Origin: Bifidobacteriaceae bacterium
GTDB taxonomy: Bacteria; Actinomycetota; Actinomycetes; Actinomycetales; Bifidobacteriaceae
Reading direction: 5' to 3'
NCBI GenBank assembly: GCA_022651005.1
Contig: JALCQD010000002.1
Span: 594,551-658,550, forward strand
DNA: 64,000 bases
The stretch's first letter is position 1, and each line of letters starts with the position of its first letter. Made by a program: the position numbers and the translations under genes. The notes beneath the pieces are model-generated. The model saw only the letters and a list, made by a program, of their open reading frames with translations. It did not search any database and was not told where the DNA came from. Of the stretch, positions 46,852-55,560 are shown piece after piece.

Positions 46852-47691
46852 TCAGGCGACAATTCCGCGCTCAATGAGCTCGCGCGATACCTCGCGGTAT
46901 TCCTTCGCCACCTTGTGCTCGGGTGCGAACATCGTGATGGGCGCCGCTGCCACCGTGGCATCCGGCAACTTGATGGAGCGCGAAATCACGGTGTGGAACA
47001 CCTTGTCTCGGAAAGCCTCGTAAATGCGCTGCAGCACCTCTTCAGAGTGCAGCGTTTTGGTATACATCGTGGGAAGAACCCCAAAAATATCCAGACTGGG
47101 ATTGATGCGGGTCTGCACCTTTTCAATGGACTGCATGAGCAGCGCCACTCCACGCAGCGCGAAGAACTCAGTGGCCACAGGTATGAGCACCCCATTGGCT
47201 GCCGTCAGCGCATTAACAGTGAGAAGGCCCAATGACGGCTGGCAATCCACAATAATCACGTCGTATTCTGCCACGAGCGGCTTGAGCGTCGACGCGAGAA
47301 TCTGCTCACGGCCCACCTCGGTGACCAACTGAACCTCTGCCGCAGATAGATCGATATTTGCGGGGATGATATCCAAATTGGGGAAGCGTGTGTGCGCTAC
47401 CATGTCGTGAACGTCTGATTTGGGTTGGAAAAGCGCTGTGTAGATGGTCTTGTCAACGGCATTGGCATTGATGCCCAGGCCCACAGTTGCGGCACCCTGA
47501 GGATCGAAATCGACGATAAGAACCCTGCGACCGTACTGACTCAGCGCACCTGCAATGTTGATGGAGCTCGTGGTCTTTCCCACGCCGCCCTTCTGATTGC
47601 ACATGGCGATGATGGTCGCCGGCCCATGTTGGGTCAGCGGCTTGGGCGCACGGAACGTTTCGTACTTCCGTCCCAGGAGATCTGTTGGCAT
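46852..47691 (-). CDS. ParA-family ATPase
   Basis: A 279-residue Soj/ParA-like ATPase with the deviant Walker A CNQKGGVGKTTSSINIAGAL, Walker A' VLIVDFDPQGAATVGLG, and Walker B VIIVDCQPSLGLLTVNAL. No parB is adjacent. Its position between xerD and scpA is the conserved actinobacterial arrangement (Rv1708 type), which points to a role with condensin and not the oriC ParAB system. TAGAGT ends six bases before the ATG, so the mRNA may be leaderless; a GGTGG lies directly before the ATG but is too close to serve well. Confidence 0.9.
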   Translation of the reverse strand: MPTDLLGRKYETFRAPKPLTQHGPATIIAMCNQKGGVGKTTSSINIAGALSQYGRRVLIVDFDPQGAATVGLGINANAVDKTIYTALFQPKSDVHDMVAHTRFPNLDIIPANIDLSAAEVQLVTEVGREQILASTLKPLVAEYDVIIVDCQPSLGLLTVNALTAANGVLIPVATEFFALRGVALLMQSIEKVQTRINPSLDIFGVLPTMYTKTLHSEEVLQRIYEAFRDKVFHTVISRSIKLPDATVAAAPITMFAPEHKVAKEYREVSRELIERGIVA

Positions 47692-47745
47692 ACCACCACT
47701 CTAACAAAGGAGCTGCCCGAATGAGCTGAGGCGCACACCCGCCTC

Positions 47746-48675
47746 TCACCTCGCGCGTGGATGTGCCGACACATAGGCCTCCATGAGACCTACCGGACTG
47801 ATATGCGTGTAAATCTGCGTTGTTGTCACGGAGGCGTGTCCAAGCAACTCCTGTACGGTGCGCACGTCGGCGCCGCCTTGGATGAGATGCGTCGCGAAGG
47901 AATGACGCAGGCTGTGCGGGTGGATTTGCTTGGTGATTCCCGCTCTTTTCGCGCACACCTGAAGAATTTCCCACACGCTTTGCCGGCTCAGCCTCTTGCC
48001 GCGTTTATTGAGGAACACGGCGGAACGCTCAGGAGTGCCCTTGGCACGCCGCTCTAATGGGCCCCGACCCACATTGAGATAGCGACGCAGCGCCTCCACA
48101 GCATAGGAGCCGATGGGAACCAGCCGCTGTTTATCGCCTTTGCCGGTAAGCCGAACGAGGAGATGCTCCAGATCTAAGTCGTCGACATCTGTTCCCACTG
48201 CCTCGGACACGCGGGCGCCAGACGCGTACATGAATTCGAGGAGGGCACGGTCTCGCAGAGAGACGGGATCGTTTCCCTCTCCCACGCTTGCAGCATTAAG
48301 AAGAGCATCGATTTCCTCAACCGTGAGGACGTCCGGAAACTCCGTGGTTGCCTTGGGCGGCTTCACTCGCTCTGAAACATCGAGAGACGCCGCTCTCTGA
48401 GACACCGCAAATTTATGGAATTCGTGAATTGTCGCAAGATGGCGAGCCCTCGTGCGAGCACTGAGACCGTCAAGGGACGCGATGTACTTCTCCACGTCGT
48501 CGCTGGTGACATCGGCGAGGGAACGCACGCGAGCTTCGGAGTTGCTCTGCAACCATCCGATGTAGCTCGAGAGATCTGCCGCATACGCCGACACCGTTGA
48601 CGCCGCAAGACCCCGTTCCACTCCGATGTGCACGAGGAACTGCTCTTCCAGATCGTCAAAATCGTTGCGCGCCAT
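47746..48675 (-). CDS. xerD: Tyrosine recombinase XerD
   Basis: Partner of XerC at dif, 309 residues from ATG 48675, which has GAGGAG six bases upstream; the GTG at 48711 lies ahead of that site. The core-binding domain (HIGVERGLAASTVSAYAADL) is followed by catalytic Arg in MYASGARVSEAVG, Lys in TGKGDKQR, His-Arg in PHSLRHSFATHLI, His in LLGHAS and nucleophile Tyr in TTQIYTHIS. It lies upstream of parA-scpA-scpB, the conserved order. Confidence 0.92.
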   Translation of the reverse strand: MARNDFDDLEEQFLVHIGVERGLAASTVSAYAADLSSYIGWLQSNSEARVRSLADVTSDDVEKYIASLDGLSARTRARHLATIHEFHKFAVSQRAASLDVSERVKPPKATTEFPDVLTVEEIDALLNAASVGEGNDPVSLRDRALLEFMYASGARVSEAVGTDVDDLDLEHLLVRLTGKGDKQRLVPIGSYAVEALRRYLNVGRGPLERRAKGTPERSAVFLNKRGKRLSRQSVWEILQVCAKRAGITKQIHPHSLRHSFATHLIQGGADVRTVQELLGHASVTTTQIYTHISPVGLMEAYVSAHPRAR

Positions 48676-48743
48676 CGGCCTCTCCTCTTTCTTCTTCTCT
48701 GTGTGCGACAACTACAAGCCTCGCAGAGAAGCGAGATATGCAA

Positions 48744-48780
48744 AGGGGTTTCATCTTGAACGAATCAAGATGAAACCCCT
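48744..48780 (-). terminator. rplT terminator
   Basis: Perfect 16-bp stem, AGGGGTTTCATCTTGA (48744-48759) and its complement (48765-48780), with a 5-nt loop. On the minus strand TTTGCATATC follows. It ends the infC-rpmI-rplT transcript before xerD. Confidence 0.85.
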
Positions 48781-48840
48781 CACCATCAGTGATAAGGCAC
48801 ATGCCTCATCGCTTCAGTTTCGCAAACTGTGCTGTCCTAA

Positions 48841-49224
48841 TCAGGCAGCGACCGGAGCGTTGACGTCGTCCGGCAGTGCCTTCTTGGCGGCGTCGACGAT
48901 CGTCTTGAAGGTGTCGGGATCCGACACGGCCAGCTCAGCGAGAGCACGGCGATCGAGTTCGATACCTGCCAGGCGCAGACCCTGCACGAAGCGGTTGTAC
49001 GTGATGCCCTCGGAGCGCACGGCAGCGTTGATACGAGTGATCCACAGCTTGCGGAAATCACCCTTGCGCGCCTTGCGATCGCGGAAGTTGTAATTAAAGG
49101 AGTGGAGCAGCTGTTCCTTAGCCCTGCGGTATACCCTGGAGCGCTGGCCGCGGTAACCCGAAGCCCTCTCAAGAACTACGCGACGCTTCTTCTTTGCATT
49201 GACTGAGCGCTTCACACGTGCCAT
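48841..49224 (-). CDS. rplT: 50S ribosomal protein bL20
   Basis: A 127-residue basic protein needed early in 50S assembly. The start [19 protein letters not shown] and the segments [19 protein letters not shown] and [15 protein letters not shown] are diagnostic. Third gene of infC-rpmI-rplT, 42 bases after rpmI. The ATG follows AAAGAGG at about seven bases. The short Ala/Asp-rich C-terminal extension is normal for actinobacteria. Confidence 0.97.
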   Translation of the reverse strand: MARVKRSVNAKKKRRVVLERASGYRGQRSRVYRRAKEQLLHSFNYNFRDRKARKGDFRKLWITRINAAVRSEGITYNRFVQGLRLAGIELDRRALAELAVSDPDTFKTIVDAAKKALPDDVNAPVAA

Positions 49225-49266
49225 TTTTATCCTCTTTCTAAGTTCCTAAAAGTTAACGTTCCCGGA

Positions 49267-49461
49267 TCACAGACCGAGGAGCTTCTTCATACGCTTCTGC
49301 TGATCTGCCGCGATGTGCTGGTCGCGAGACAGTGCGCGACGCTTGCGGGACGACTTGTGCTCAAGATTGTGACGCATGGCCGTACCTGCAGCCATCAGCT
49401 TGCCCGATCCAGTGACGCGGATACGCTTAGCCGCTGCTGTGTTCGTCTTATTCTTTGGCAT
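49267..49461 (-). CDS. rpmI: 50S ribosomal protein bL35
   Basis: A 64-residue basic protein, [20 protein letters not shown] continuing to a C terminus of KRMKKLLGL. The ATG at 49461 follows AAGGAGG by six bases. That site and the start lie inside the end of infC, giving a 14-base overlap in a different frame, so synthesis is coupled to IF-3. Confidence 0.96.
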   Translation of the reverse strand: MPKNKTNTAAAKRIRVTGSGKLMAAGTAMRHNLEHKSSRKRRALSRDQHIAADQQKRMKKLLGL

Positions 49462-50209
49462 CGCTGCCCTCCTTGGTTGTTGATTCTTCGTTGGAAGCTT
49501 TATTCTTTGCCGGCTTGGCGGCAGACTTGCTCGCCGTCTTCGCAGCAGGCGCAGCCTCGGCCTTCGCCTGTTCAGGAGCCGCGCTAACACCGTTCTTAGC
49601 TGCAAGGCGTGCTGCCTGGCGGGCCTGGCGCTCGGCACGGGACTGATCTCCGCGACGACGTTGCTCGGACTGAGTGTGAACCTTCTTGCCCTTCGGCGCC
49701 AGCACCATGATGATGTTGCGGCCATCCTGGCGGGGGCGCGATTCGATGACGCCCAGCTCGGCCACTTCGTCGGCGAGACGCTCCAGAAGCGGAACGCCAC
49801 CAATCGGGCGCGAAATCTCGCGGCCACGCAGCATGATGGTGACCTTGACCTTGTCGCCGCCCTTGAGGAAGCGCTCGACATGGCCCTTCTTTACCTCGAA
49901 ATCGTGATCGTCGATCTTGAGGCGGAAACGAATTTCCTTGATTTCGGCCGTGCTCTGGTTGCGGCGGGCCTCGCGCTGCTTCAGCTTCTCGGTGTACTTG
50001 TACTTGCCGTAATCGATGAGCTTTGCCACCGGAGGCTTGCTATTGGGAGCGACCTCGACCAGATCGAGGCTCGCTTCACGCGCAAGGTTGAGTGCCACCG
50101 TGGTCGCAATGACGCCCACCTGCTCGCCATTCGGGCCGATGAGACGCACCTGCGAGGCACGAATGTCCTCGTTAATGTTCAGTTCGTCGCTAATGATGAC
50201 TCCAATCAA
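49448..50209 (-). CDS. infC: Translation initiation factor IF-3
   Basis: Binds the 30S subunit and checks the start codon. The N-terminal domain ([38 protein letters not shown]) and C-terminal domain ([38 protein letters not shown]) are complete. An extra tail of about 70 Ala/Lys/Arg-rich residues follows. Conventional choice of start is TTG 50209, directly after an in-frame TGA and without a ribosome binding site. A better-placed alternative is ATT 50194, with GGAG five bases upstream, giving 248 residues; infC uses AUU in other bacteria. First gene of the operon with rpmI and rplT. Confidence 0.95.
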   Translation of the reverse strand: MIGVIISDELNINEDIRASQVRLIGPNGEQVGVIATTVALNLAREASLDLVEVAPNSKPPVAKLIDYGKYKYTEKLKQREARRNQSTAEIKEIRFRLKIDDHDFEVKKGHVERFLKGGDKVKVTIMLRGREISRPIGGVPLLERLADEVAELGVIESRPRQDGRNIIMVLAPKGKKVHTQSEQRRRGDQSRAERQARQAARLAAKNGVSAAPEQAKAEAAPAAKTASKSAAKPAKNKASNEESTTKEGSDAKE

Positions 50210-50435
50210 TCATTTCTTGTGGCGCGGAGTCTCCCGTAAGCTGCGACTATCAATCGGCATGCTGCGCATGTTCCTGCAGGCGTCATCGACGCACCACATC
50301 ACATGGCAATTCCTGCTGCCAACGGTAAGCTGTGTGCTTACAAACCCGAGACTGCGAAAAGCCTCCAGGTGGGAAATTCCACTTTCTTGATTTCTCAAGC
50401 CTTGTAGATACTACCACAGGGGGTGACAAACGGTG
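50210..50435 (-). other. Leader region of the infC operon
   Basis: About 220 bases between msrAB and infC on the minus strand. It contains several short hairpins (CTTGAGAAATCAAG; GTGGAATTTCCCAC) and a possible -10 TAGTAT at about 50410. Its length is compatible with a regulatory leader such as those bound by L20 or IF-3 in other bacteria, but I cannot match a known class. Confidence 0.4.
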
Positions 50436-51473
50436 TCACTCCACCTGATCCAGGTATTCTCCATAACCTTCCTGCTTCATTTTGTCGCGAGGCACAAACC
50501 TCAGTGAAGCAGAATTCATGCAATACCGCTGCCCGCCGGCAGCTTCTGGACCGTCGTCGAACACGTGGCCGAGGTGGATTCCCGATTCCTTCACCCGCAC
50601 CTCAATGCGCGGTCGTCCCGGAATGCGCATGTCACGAACATATTGCAGTTTCGAGGGGTCAATCGGCTTGCTGAAGGAGGGCCACCCACAACCAGCGTCA
50701 TACTTGGCCGCTGAGACGAAAAGGGGCTCGCCGCTCACCACGTCCACATAGATTCCCGGAGCGTATTCACCATCGTATTCGTTGTGGAAAGGAACTTCCG
50801 TATTGGCCTTTTGCGTCACCGAGAACTGCAGCGCATCCAAATCCCAGATGCGCTCGATGTACTTCTGCCGATGTGCCACGTTCGCAATCTTTTCGAAATC
50901 AATGTGGCAATAACCACCCGGATTATTCTGCAGATAATCCTGATGGTATTCCTCCGCCTGGTAGAAATTCTTGAGCGGAAGCACCTCAACCGCTGCCGAA
51001 CGCCCCGTCTTCGCGCGGAATTGTTCCAACACGTGGTCGTAGACGTCGCGTTGAGCGCCACTGCCGTCGCCGCCATCACCGCCATCGTCGACAAAGTACA
51101 TTCCCGTGCGATACTGCTCCCCCACGTCGTTGCCCTGCCTGTTGTGCGACAGCGGGTTGATGACATCCATGAGCAACAACGCCAGCACATGCACACTCAC
51201 AACTGCGGGATCAAAATCGACGCGTACCGCCTCCACAGCGCCCGTCTGCCCGCTGCACACCTGCTCGTACGACGGATGAGAAACATCCGATTGAGCATAA
51301 CCAACTTGCGTAGAGACAACTCCATGAACTGATTGGAAATAGCGCTCGACTCCCCAGAAGCAACCACCGGCGAAATAGGCGGACTGGATCGTTCGAACCG
51401 TTTCTTTGTTGTTCTGTGCGGCAGTTGCCTGCACGTTTGTATCTATGCTGCTCTCACCTGACATGTGTCTCAT
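50436..51473 (-). CDS. msrAB: Bifunctional methionine sulfoxide reductase MsrA-MsrB
   Basis: A 345-residue fusion that repairs both stereoisomers of methionine sulfoxide. The N-terminal MsrA domain has the catalytic GCFWG (about 37-41) and PLKNFYQAEEYHQDYL. The C-terminal MsrB domain has SAAKYDAGCGWPSF, HLGHVFDDGP and the catalytic Cys in RYCMNSASLRF. The MsrB zinc cysteines (CxxC pairs) are not seen, so it is the zinc-free form. A Gly/Asp-rich loop (DDGGDGGDGSGAQ) is inserted in MsrA. Starts at 51494, 51473 and 51464 are possible; 51473 has GAGG four bases upstream. Divergent from thiN. Confidence 0.93.
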   Translation of the reverse strand: MRHMSGESSIDTNVQATAAQNNKETVRTIQSAYFAGGCFWGVERYFQSVHGVVSTQVGYAQSDVSHPSYEQVCSGQTGAVEAVRVDFDPAVVSVHVLALLLMDVINPLSHNRQGNDVGEQYRTGMYFVDDGGDGGDGSGAQRDVYDHVLEQFRAKTGRSAAVEVLPLKNFYQAEEYHQDYLQNNPGGYCHIDFEKIANVAHRQKYIERIWDLDALQFSVTQKANTEVPFHNEYDGEYAPGIYVDVVSGEPLFVSAAKYDAGCGWPSFSKPIDPSKLQYVRDMRIPGRPRIEVRVKESGIHLGHVFDDGPEAAGGQRYCMNSASLRFVPRDKMKQEGYGEYLDQVE

Positions 51474-51588
51474 TGAGCCTCGTGCGCTTGACAATTAAGC
51501 TAGTGGGCGAGTCGTGATTGCGAGCGCCCTTGATACGCACGCGGCCACGGACGATCCTACGAAACGGCCCTACGAACCAGGAGACTTC

Positions 51589-52338
51589 ATGCGCATCGTT
51601 CATCCGGACACTGACCCCCGCTGCTTTATTGTGGGTGCAGGCACCAACGATGTCATTCCACCTGCACCGCAGGCCTCCGACATCGTCATCGCCGCTGATG
51701 GCGGATTGGATTTTCTCGAGCAGATACATCTTCCTGCAGATTTCGTGATTGGCGATTTCGATTCTGCATCGCACACGCCTGCACACAGCGATTCAACGAT
51801 CGCGTTGCCCTCCGAAAAAGACGATACAGATATGACGAGTGCGGTCAAACTCGGCTGGAGCAAAGGCTTCCGCCAATTCCATATATATGGAGGCCTGGGC
51901 GGCCGCCTCGATCACACGCTCGCCAATATCCAGTTGCTTGCAGGCATAGCCGCGCACGGCGGCATCGGGTTCCTGCACTCTTCCCAGACGTGCGTCACCG
52001 CCCTGTGCTCCGCCTCGCTTCAGTTGGCTCCGCACGCTCCTGCAATGGTGTCGGTTTTCGCTCACTCAGACACTGCGCACAATGTGACGATTAAGGGTCT
52101 CAAATACGAGGTGCGCAACGTCACGTTGACAAATTCCACCCCTCTGGGAGTGAGCAACGAGTTCCGTGGCACGCAAGCTCACATCAGCGTCGACGAAGGC
52201 ACGCTGATTGTCACGATTCCTAACACCGCACGACCCGATTCCGTCCATCTCAACGTTGCCGACGCTGCTAGTTTCGGTGCATTGAGCACTCACGTTTCGC
52301 AGCTGCTTGCTCCCAAACCTGTTTCAACCACGAAATAG
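51589..52338 (+). CDS. thiN: Thiamine pyrophosphokinase
   Basis: Transfers pyrophosphate from ATP to thiamine, allowing use of salvaged vitamin B1. It has 249 residues. Motifs are DIVIAADGGLDFL, PADFVIGDFDSAS, SEKDDTDMTSAVKLGW and YGGLGGRLDHTLANIQLL. The ATG at 51589 follows CAGGAGA by four to five bases, and the in-frame start at 51514 does not. It is divergent from msrAB and upstream of gap with a 190-bp gap. No TPP riboswitch is apparent upstream. Confidence 0.92.
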   Translation: MRIVHPDTDPRCFIVGAGTNDVIPPAPQASDIVIAADGGLDFLEQIHLPADFVIGDFDSASHTPAHSDSTIALPSEKDDTDMTSAVKLGWSKGFRQFHIYGGLGGRLDHTLANIQLLAGIAAHGGIGFLHSSQTCVTALCSASLQLAPHAPAMVSVFAHSDTAHNVTIKGLKYEVRNVTLTNSTPLGVSNEFRGTQAHISVDEGTLIVTIPNTARPDSVHLNVADAASFGALSTHVSQLLAPKPVSTTK

Positions 52339-52531
52339 GCCCTTTTGTTCCCCGGAAAAATGGACTGCACCCGTGGCGAAATCAGCGTTCTTCCTCAGGA
52401 AAAGTACAGAGAACGCAGTAGTATGTGAAGCGTTCATAATAGCTGGCATGCGAGTGGAAATACGCTTGAGATTTTATTTCTGCGCGTGAGTTTCTTCTTC
52501 GCCGTGCCCCGTTCTTTCAGGAGAATGTTAA

Positions 52532-53590
52532 ATGACAGTAAAGATTGGTATTAACGGCTTTGGCCGCATCGGTCGTCTCGCTTTCCGCCGCATCTTCGAA
52601 CTTCAGAATCGCGGAGGCCAGGCCGGTGACATCGAGGTCGCTGCTATCAACGATCTGACCACCCCTTCGATGCTTGCCTACCTTCTGAAGTACGACAGCA
52701 CACACGGCACCTTGCGCCACGACGACGGCACTCCGGTCGAGGTCACCTCCACCGATACCTCCATCATCGTTGACGGCAAGGAATACACCGTCTATGCCGA
52801 GAAGGACGCACGCAACATTCCGTGGGTCAAGAACGACGGCGTTGACTACGTTCTCGAGTGCACCGGCTTCTACACTTCCGCTGAGAAGTCCCAGGCACAC
52901 ATCGATGCAGGCGCCAAGAAGGTCCTCATCTCCGCTCCGGCGAAGGATGACACCACCCCGACGGTTGTGTACGGCGTGAACCACGAGATCCTCAAGGCTT
53001 CCGACATCATCGTGTCCGCAGGTTCCTGCACCACGAACTCGCTGGCTGCAATGGTTCAGCTCCTCGACAACAAGTTCGGCCTCAAGGCTGGCTTCATGAC
53101 CACGATCCACGCCTACACCGGCACCCAGATGATTCTGGACGGACCTCGTGGAAAGAACGGCCGCGCTAACCGTGCTGCCGCCATCAACACCATCGAGCAC
53201 TCCACCGGCGCCGCAAAGGCAATCGGCAAGGTTGTTCCTTCCGTTGACGGCAAGGTTCAGGGCCACGCACAGCGCGTTGCCGTTCCTGATGGCTCCGTCA
53301 CCGAGCTGACCTCCATCTTGAGCAAGAAGGTCACCATCGACGAGATCAACGACGCCTTCAAGGCAGAGTTCTCCGACAAGGAGTACTTCGGCTACAACGC
53401 TGACGGCATCGTCTCCTCCGACATCATCGGCGACACCCACGGTGGCGTCTTCGACCCGACGCAGACCGACGTCAATCAGGTTGGCGACGATCAGCTCGTG
53501 CGCACCGTCTCCTTCTACGACAACGAGAACGGATTCACCTGCAACATGATCCGTACCCTCCTCTACTTCGCTGAGATCTCCGAGAAGTAA
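52532..53590 (+). CDS. gap: Glyceraldehyde-3-phosphate dehydrogenase
   Basis: Glycolytic enzyme oxidising glyceraldehyde-3-phosphate with NAD+ and phosphate, in the lower half of the bifid shunt. It has 352 residues. NAD-binding [15 protein letters not shown], the catalytic [13 protein letters not shown] and the downstream [17 protein letters not shown] are all intact. AGGAG lies upstream of the ATG. Codon choice is strongly biased to C/G-ending codons such as AAG, GGC and ATC, as expected of a highly expressed gene. It has its own terminator and is monocistronic. Confidence 0.97.
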   Translation: MTVKIGINGFGRIGRLAFRRIFELQNRGGQAGDIEVAAINDLTTPSMLAYLLKYDSTHGTLRHDDGTPVEVTSTDTSIIVDGKEYTVYAEKDARNIPWVKNDGVDYVLECTGFYTSAEKSQAHIDAGAKKVLISAPAKDDTTPTVVYGVNHEILKASDIIVSAGSCTTNSLAAMVQLLDNKFGLKAGFMTTIHAYTGTQMILDGPRGKNGRANRAAAINTIEHSTGAAKAIGKVVPSVDGKVQGHAQRVAVPDGSVTELTSILSKKVTIDEINDAFKAEFSDKEYFGYNADGIVSSDIIGDTHGGVFDPTQTDVNQVGDDQLVRTVSFYDNENGFTCNMIRTLLYFAEISEK

Positions 53591-53622
53591 TTAATCTCTC
53601 GCTGTTCATTAGCTAAGTTCTT

Positions 53623-53657
53623 AAGGCTCACATTCCGAGGAATCGGGTGTGAGCCTT
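53623..53657 (+). terminator. gap terminator
   Basis: AAGGCTCACA (53623-53632) pairs with TGTGAGCCTT (53648-53657), followed by TTGC to complete CCTTTTGC. It lies 33 bp past the gap stop. Confidence 0.8.
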
Positions 53658-53736
53658 TTGCATGCTCGATGACGCACACGCAAAGATACGTAAGTCAGTA
53701 TCGCCACCTGTCGTATGGGCGAGGTGAAATGGCCAC

Positions 53737-54240
53737 ATGGCCAAGAAGAAAAGCAAGAAGTCCGGTTCCACCCCTGCCATCGTTCACCTCGAGAAGGCAG
53801 GAGTTCCTTTCGACACAGTGGAGTACGAGCACTCTTCCGATGACATGGACAAGGGCTACGGAATCGAGGGCGCCAGCAAACTCGGTATGGATCCCCATCA
53901 GGTGTTCAAAACCCTCCTGGCAGATTCCGGATCCGAACTGGTGGTCGGCGTTGTGCCAGTCAGTGGCCATCTTGATCTCAAGAAACTAGCCGCCGCCGCA
54001 GACGTCAAGAAACTCGAGATGGCGAATCCTCAGAAGGCTCAGCGCGCCACCGGATACGTGGTGGGTGGTATCTCGCCATTCGGTCAAAAGACCACGCACC
54101 GCACCTTTCTCGACGCGTCGGCGCTCGACTTCCCCACCATCCTCGTCTCTGGAGGCAAGCGCGGCTTCGACGTCGTCATTGCGCCGCAGGATCTCATCGA
54201 CGTTCTCGGCGGTCAAGCAGCTGCAATCGGCAAGGATTAA
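53737..54240 (+). CDS. ybaK: Cys-tRNA(Pro)/YbaK-type deacylase
   Basis: A 167-residue trans-editing enzyme that hydrolyses mischarged Cys-tRNA(Pro). The fold is recognised by FKTLLADSGSELVVGVVPVS, HLDLKKLAAA, TGYVVGGISPFGQK and TFLDASAL. The catalytic lysine of the FKTL segment is present. GAGGTGA precedes ATG 53737. A second ATG at 53729 is in another frame. The first 10 residues are Lys-rich. Confidence 0.9.
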   Translation: MAKKKSKKSGSTPAIVHLEKAGVPFDTVEYEHSSDDMDKGYGIEGASKLGMDPHQVFKTLLADSGSELVVGVVPVSGHLDLKKLAAAADVKKLEMANPQKAQRATGYVVGGISPFGQKTTHRTFLDASALDFPTILVSGGKRGFDVVIAPQDLIDVLGGQAAAIGKD

Positions 54241-54301
54241 ACTCCCTATGCGCCTGCGACTTTCCTTCCCCACAGCGAACGGCAGGCCTGCTATTAGACT
54301 T

Positions 54302-54313
54302 GTGAACGTTCAC
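54302..54313. promoter_or_regulatory. Operator-like palindrome at galM
   Basis: GTGAACGTTCAC is a perfect 12-bp palindrome 23 bp upstream of the galM ATG, preceded by TATTAG, a possible -10. Its core TGAACGTTCA is identical to the palindrome downstream of the glk promoter. Confidence 0.55.
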
Positions 54314-54336
54314 CTTTGGTCTACACAGGAGTAGTT

Positions 54337-55293
54337 ATGTCACGGATTTTCAAGCCCCGTACGGGCAACCAGTATTCGATTTCTTTCGGTGATTATTCCG
54401 CTGTTGTCACCGAGCTTGGTGCCACGCTGCGTGCATTGCGCTGGAAGGGCAAGAATCTCCTCGCCACTTTCGATGCCAACGAAACAGTCCCTTGCTGCAA
54501 TGGCTATGTGCTCGTCCCGTATCCGAACCGTGTGGAAGACGGAACATACACCTTCAACGGTGCCACGTATCATATGCCCATCGACGAGCCTGACCGCATG
54601 ACGTCTCTTCACGGCTTCGGCTACCGCTATTTCTGGACCCTCGAGAATCTCACGGAGTCCTCGGTCACCCTGAGCTGGCGTGCACCCGCCATTCCGAGCT
54701 ACCCCTTCGACATCACCGTCTATGCCCACTACGAACTCAGCGATGCCGGCCTGTCACAATCCGTCACGGTGGAAAACAACGACGACAAGCCCGCGCCATG
54801 GGCCTTCGGCATCCATCCGTGGCTCGCTAACGGCGTTGAGGGCCACACGGGCGACGAGATCGAGGAGGACAACGCCGCGTGCCATCTCGAGCTTCACGCC
54901 GCAAAGCACGTCACTGTGTCTCCCGATCGTCTACTCCCCACAGGATTGGAAGACGCGGCGGGCACCAAGTACGACCTCGCTTCAAACCCAAGCTTTGAAG
55001 GCAAGGGCTATGACGACGCGTGGACTGATGTCGAGCACGTGGGCGACGGATCCACCACAGCAACCTTCACCCGTCCGGACGGCATCCAGGTGCTGCTCAG
55101 CGGCGACGCCACCGTGAACTCGTGGCAGGTGTGCACCGGAACAGGCTTTGGCGCCGACTTCCGCCCTGCAGGAGTCGCCGTGGAGCCGATGACAGCACAC
55201 GCCAACGCCTTCCGCACCGGCGAAAATCTCGAGACGGTAGAGCCCGGGGAAAGCTACTCCACCACCATCACCTACGTGGCACGCCAGATCTGA
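54337..55293 (+). CDS. galM: Aldose 1-epimerase
   Basis: Interconverts alpha and beta anomers of glucose, galactose or related sugars before phosphorylation. At 318 residues it shows YVLVPYPNRVEDGTYTFNG, LHGFGYRYFWTL and the active-site FGIHPWLANG, and it carries a catalytic Glu near the end in VAVEPMTAHANAF. ATG 54337 follows CAGGAG at six bases. It stands alone, with a palindromic operator upstream shared with glk. Sugar specificity cannot be told. Confidence 0.92.
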   Translation: MSRIFKPRTGNQYSISFGDYSAVVTELGATLRALRWKGKNLLATFDANETVPCCNGYVLVPYPNRVEDGTYTFNGATYHMPIDEPDRMTSLHGFGYRYFWTLENLTESSVTLSWRAPAIPSYPFDITVYAHYELSDAGLSQSVTVENNDDKPAPWAFGIHPWLANGVEGHTGDEIEEDNAACHLELHAAKHVTVSPDRLLPTGLEDAAGTKYDLASNPSFEGKGYDDAWTDVEHVGDGSTTATFTRPDGIQVLLSGDATVNSWQVCTGTGFGADFRPAGVAVEPMTAHANAFRTGENLETVEPGESYSTTITYVARQI

Positions 55294-55337
55294 TAGCTCG
55301 CAAGAGCGCCACAGTATTCATCACACGGCCGAGGGAA

Positions 55338-55366
55338 TTGCCAAAGTCTTGATGACATGAGACAAT
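55338..55366 (+). promoter_or_regulatory. Promoter of the bL37-type gene
   Basis: TTGCCA (55338-55343), a 17-bp spacer and GACAAT (55361-55366) lie about 36 bp upstream of the ATG. Confidence 0.5.
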
Positions 55367-55401
55367 TCCCAAGGTCTATCAGCGAATGTAAGGAGTTCAA
55401 A

Positions 55402-55476
55402 ATGGGAAAGCGCGGACGTATGCGTCGTGACCGCCGTAAGAAGGCTGCCAATCACGGCAAGAGGCCAAATGCCTGA
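55402..55476 (+). CDS. Ribosomal protein bL37 (24 residues)
   Basis: A 24-residue highly basic protein, MGKRGRMRRDRRKKAANHGK with RPNA at the end. It matches the length and the ANHGKRPNA ending of bL37, the short 50S protein found in mycobacterial ribosome structures. AAGGAG lies six bases upstream of the ATG, with its own promoter and a strong terminator after the stop. Its small size makes it easy for gene callers to miss. Confidence 0.9.
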   Translation: MGKRGRMRRDRRKKAANHGKRPNA

Positions 55477-55501
55477 TCCTTATAGGATCCTTTAAACGAA
55501 C

Positions 55502-55531
55502 AAGAGCCCGGGGCGAATGCCCCGGGCTCTT
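55502..55531. terminator. Bidirectional terminator between bL37 gene and anti-sigma gene
   Basis: AAGAGCCCGGGG (55502-55513) and CCCCGGGCTCTT (55520-55531) form a 12-bp stem with a 6-nt loop. TTTCG follows on the plus strand, and the minus-strand tail is TTGTTCG. Confidence 0.85.
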
Positions 55532-55560
55532 TCGTATGGATGATAGGAGGAAAGAATGAA

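Noticed and set aside
50010..50330. tRNA gene or TPP riboswitch near infC, msrAB or thiN
   Set aside because: No cloverleaf with a T-arm GTTCRA box and no thi-box core was found on either strand.
54301..54313. Palindrome GTGAACGTTCAC as a LexA box
   Set aside because: SOS boxes here are CGAAC-N4-GTTCG with a four-base gap. This palindrome has GAAC and GTTC directly abutting, so it is a different type of site.
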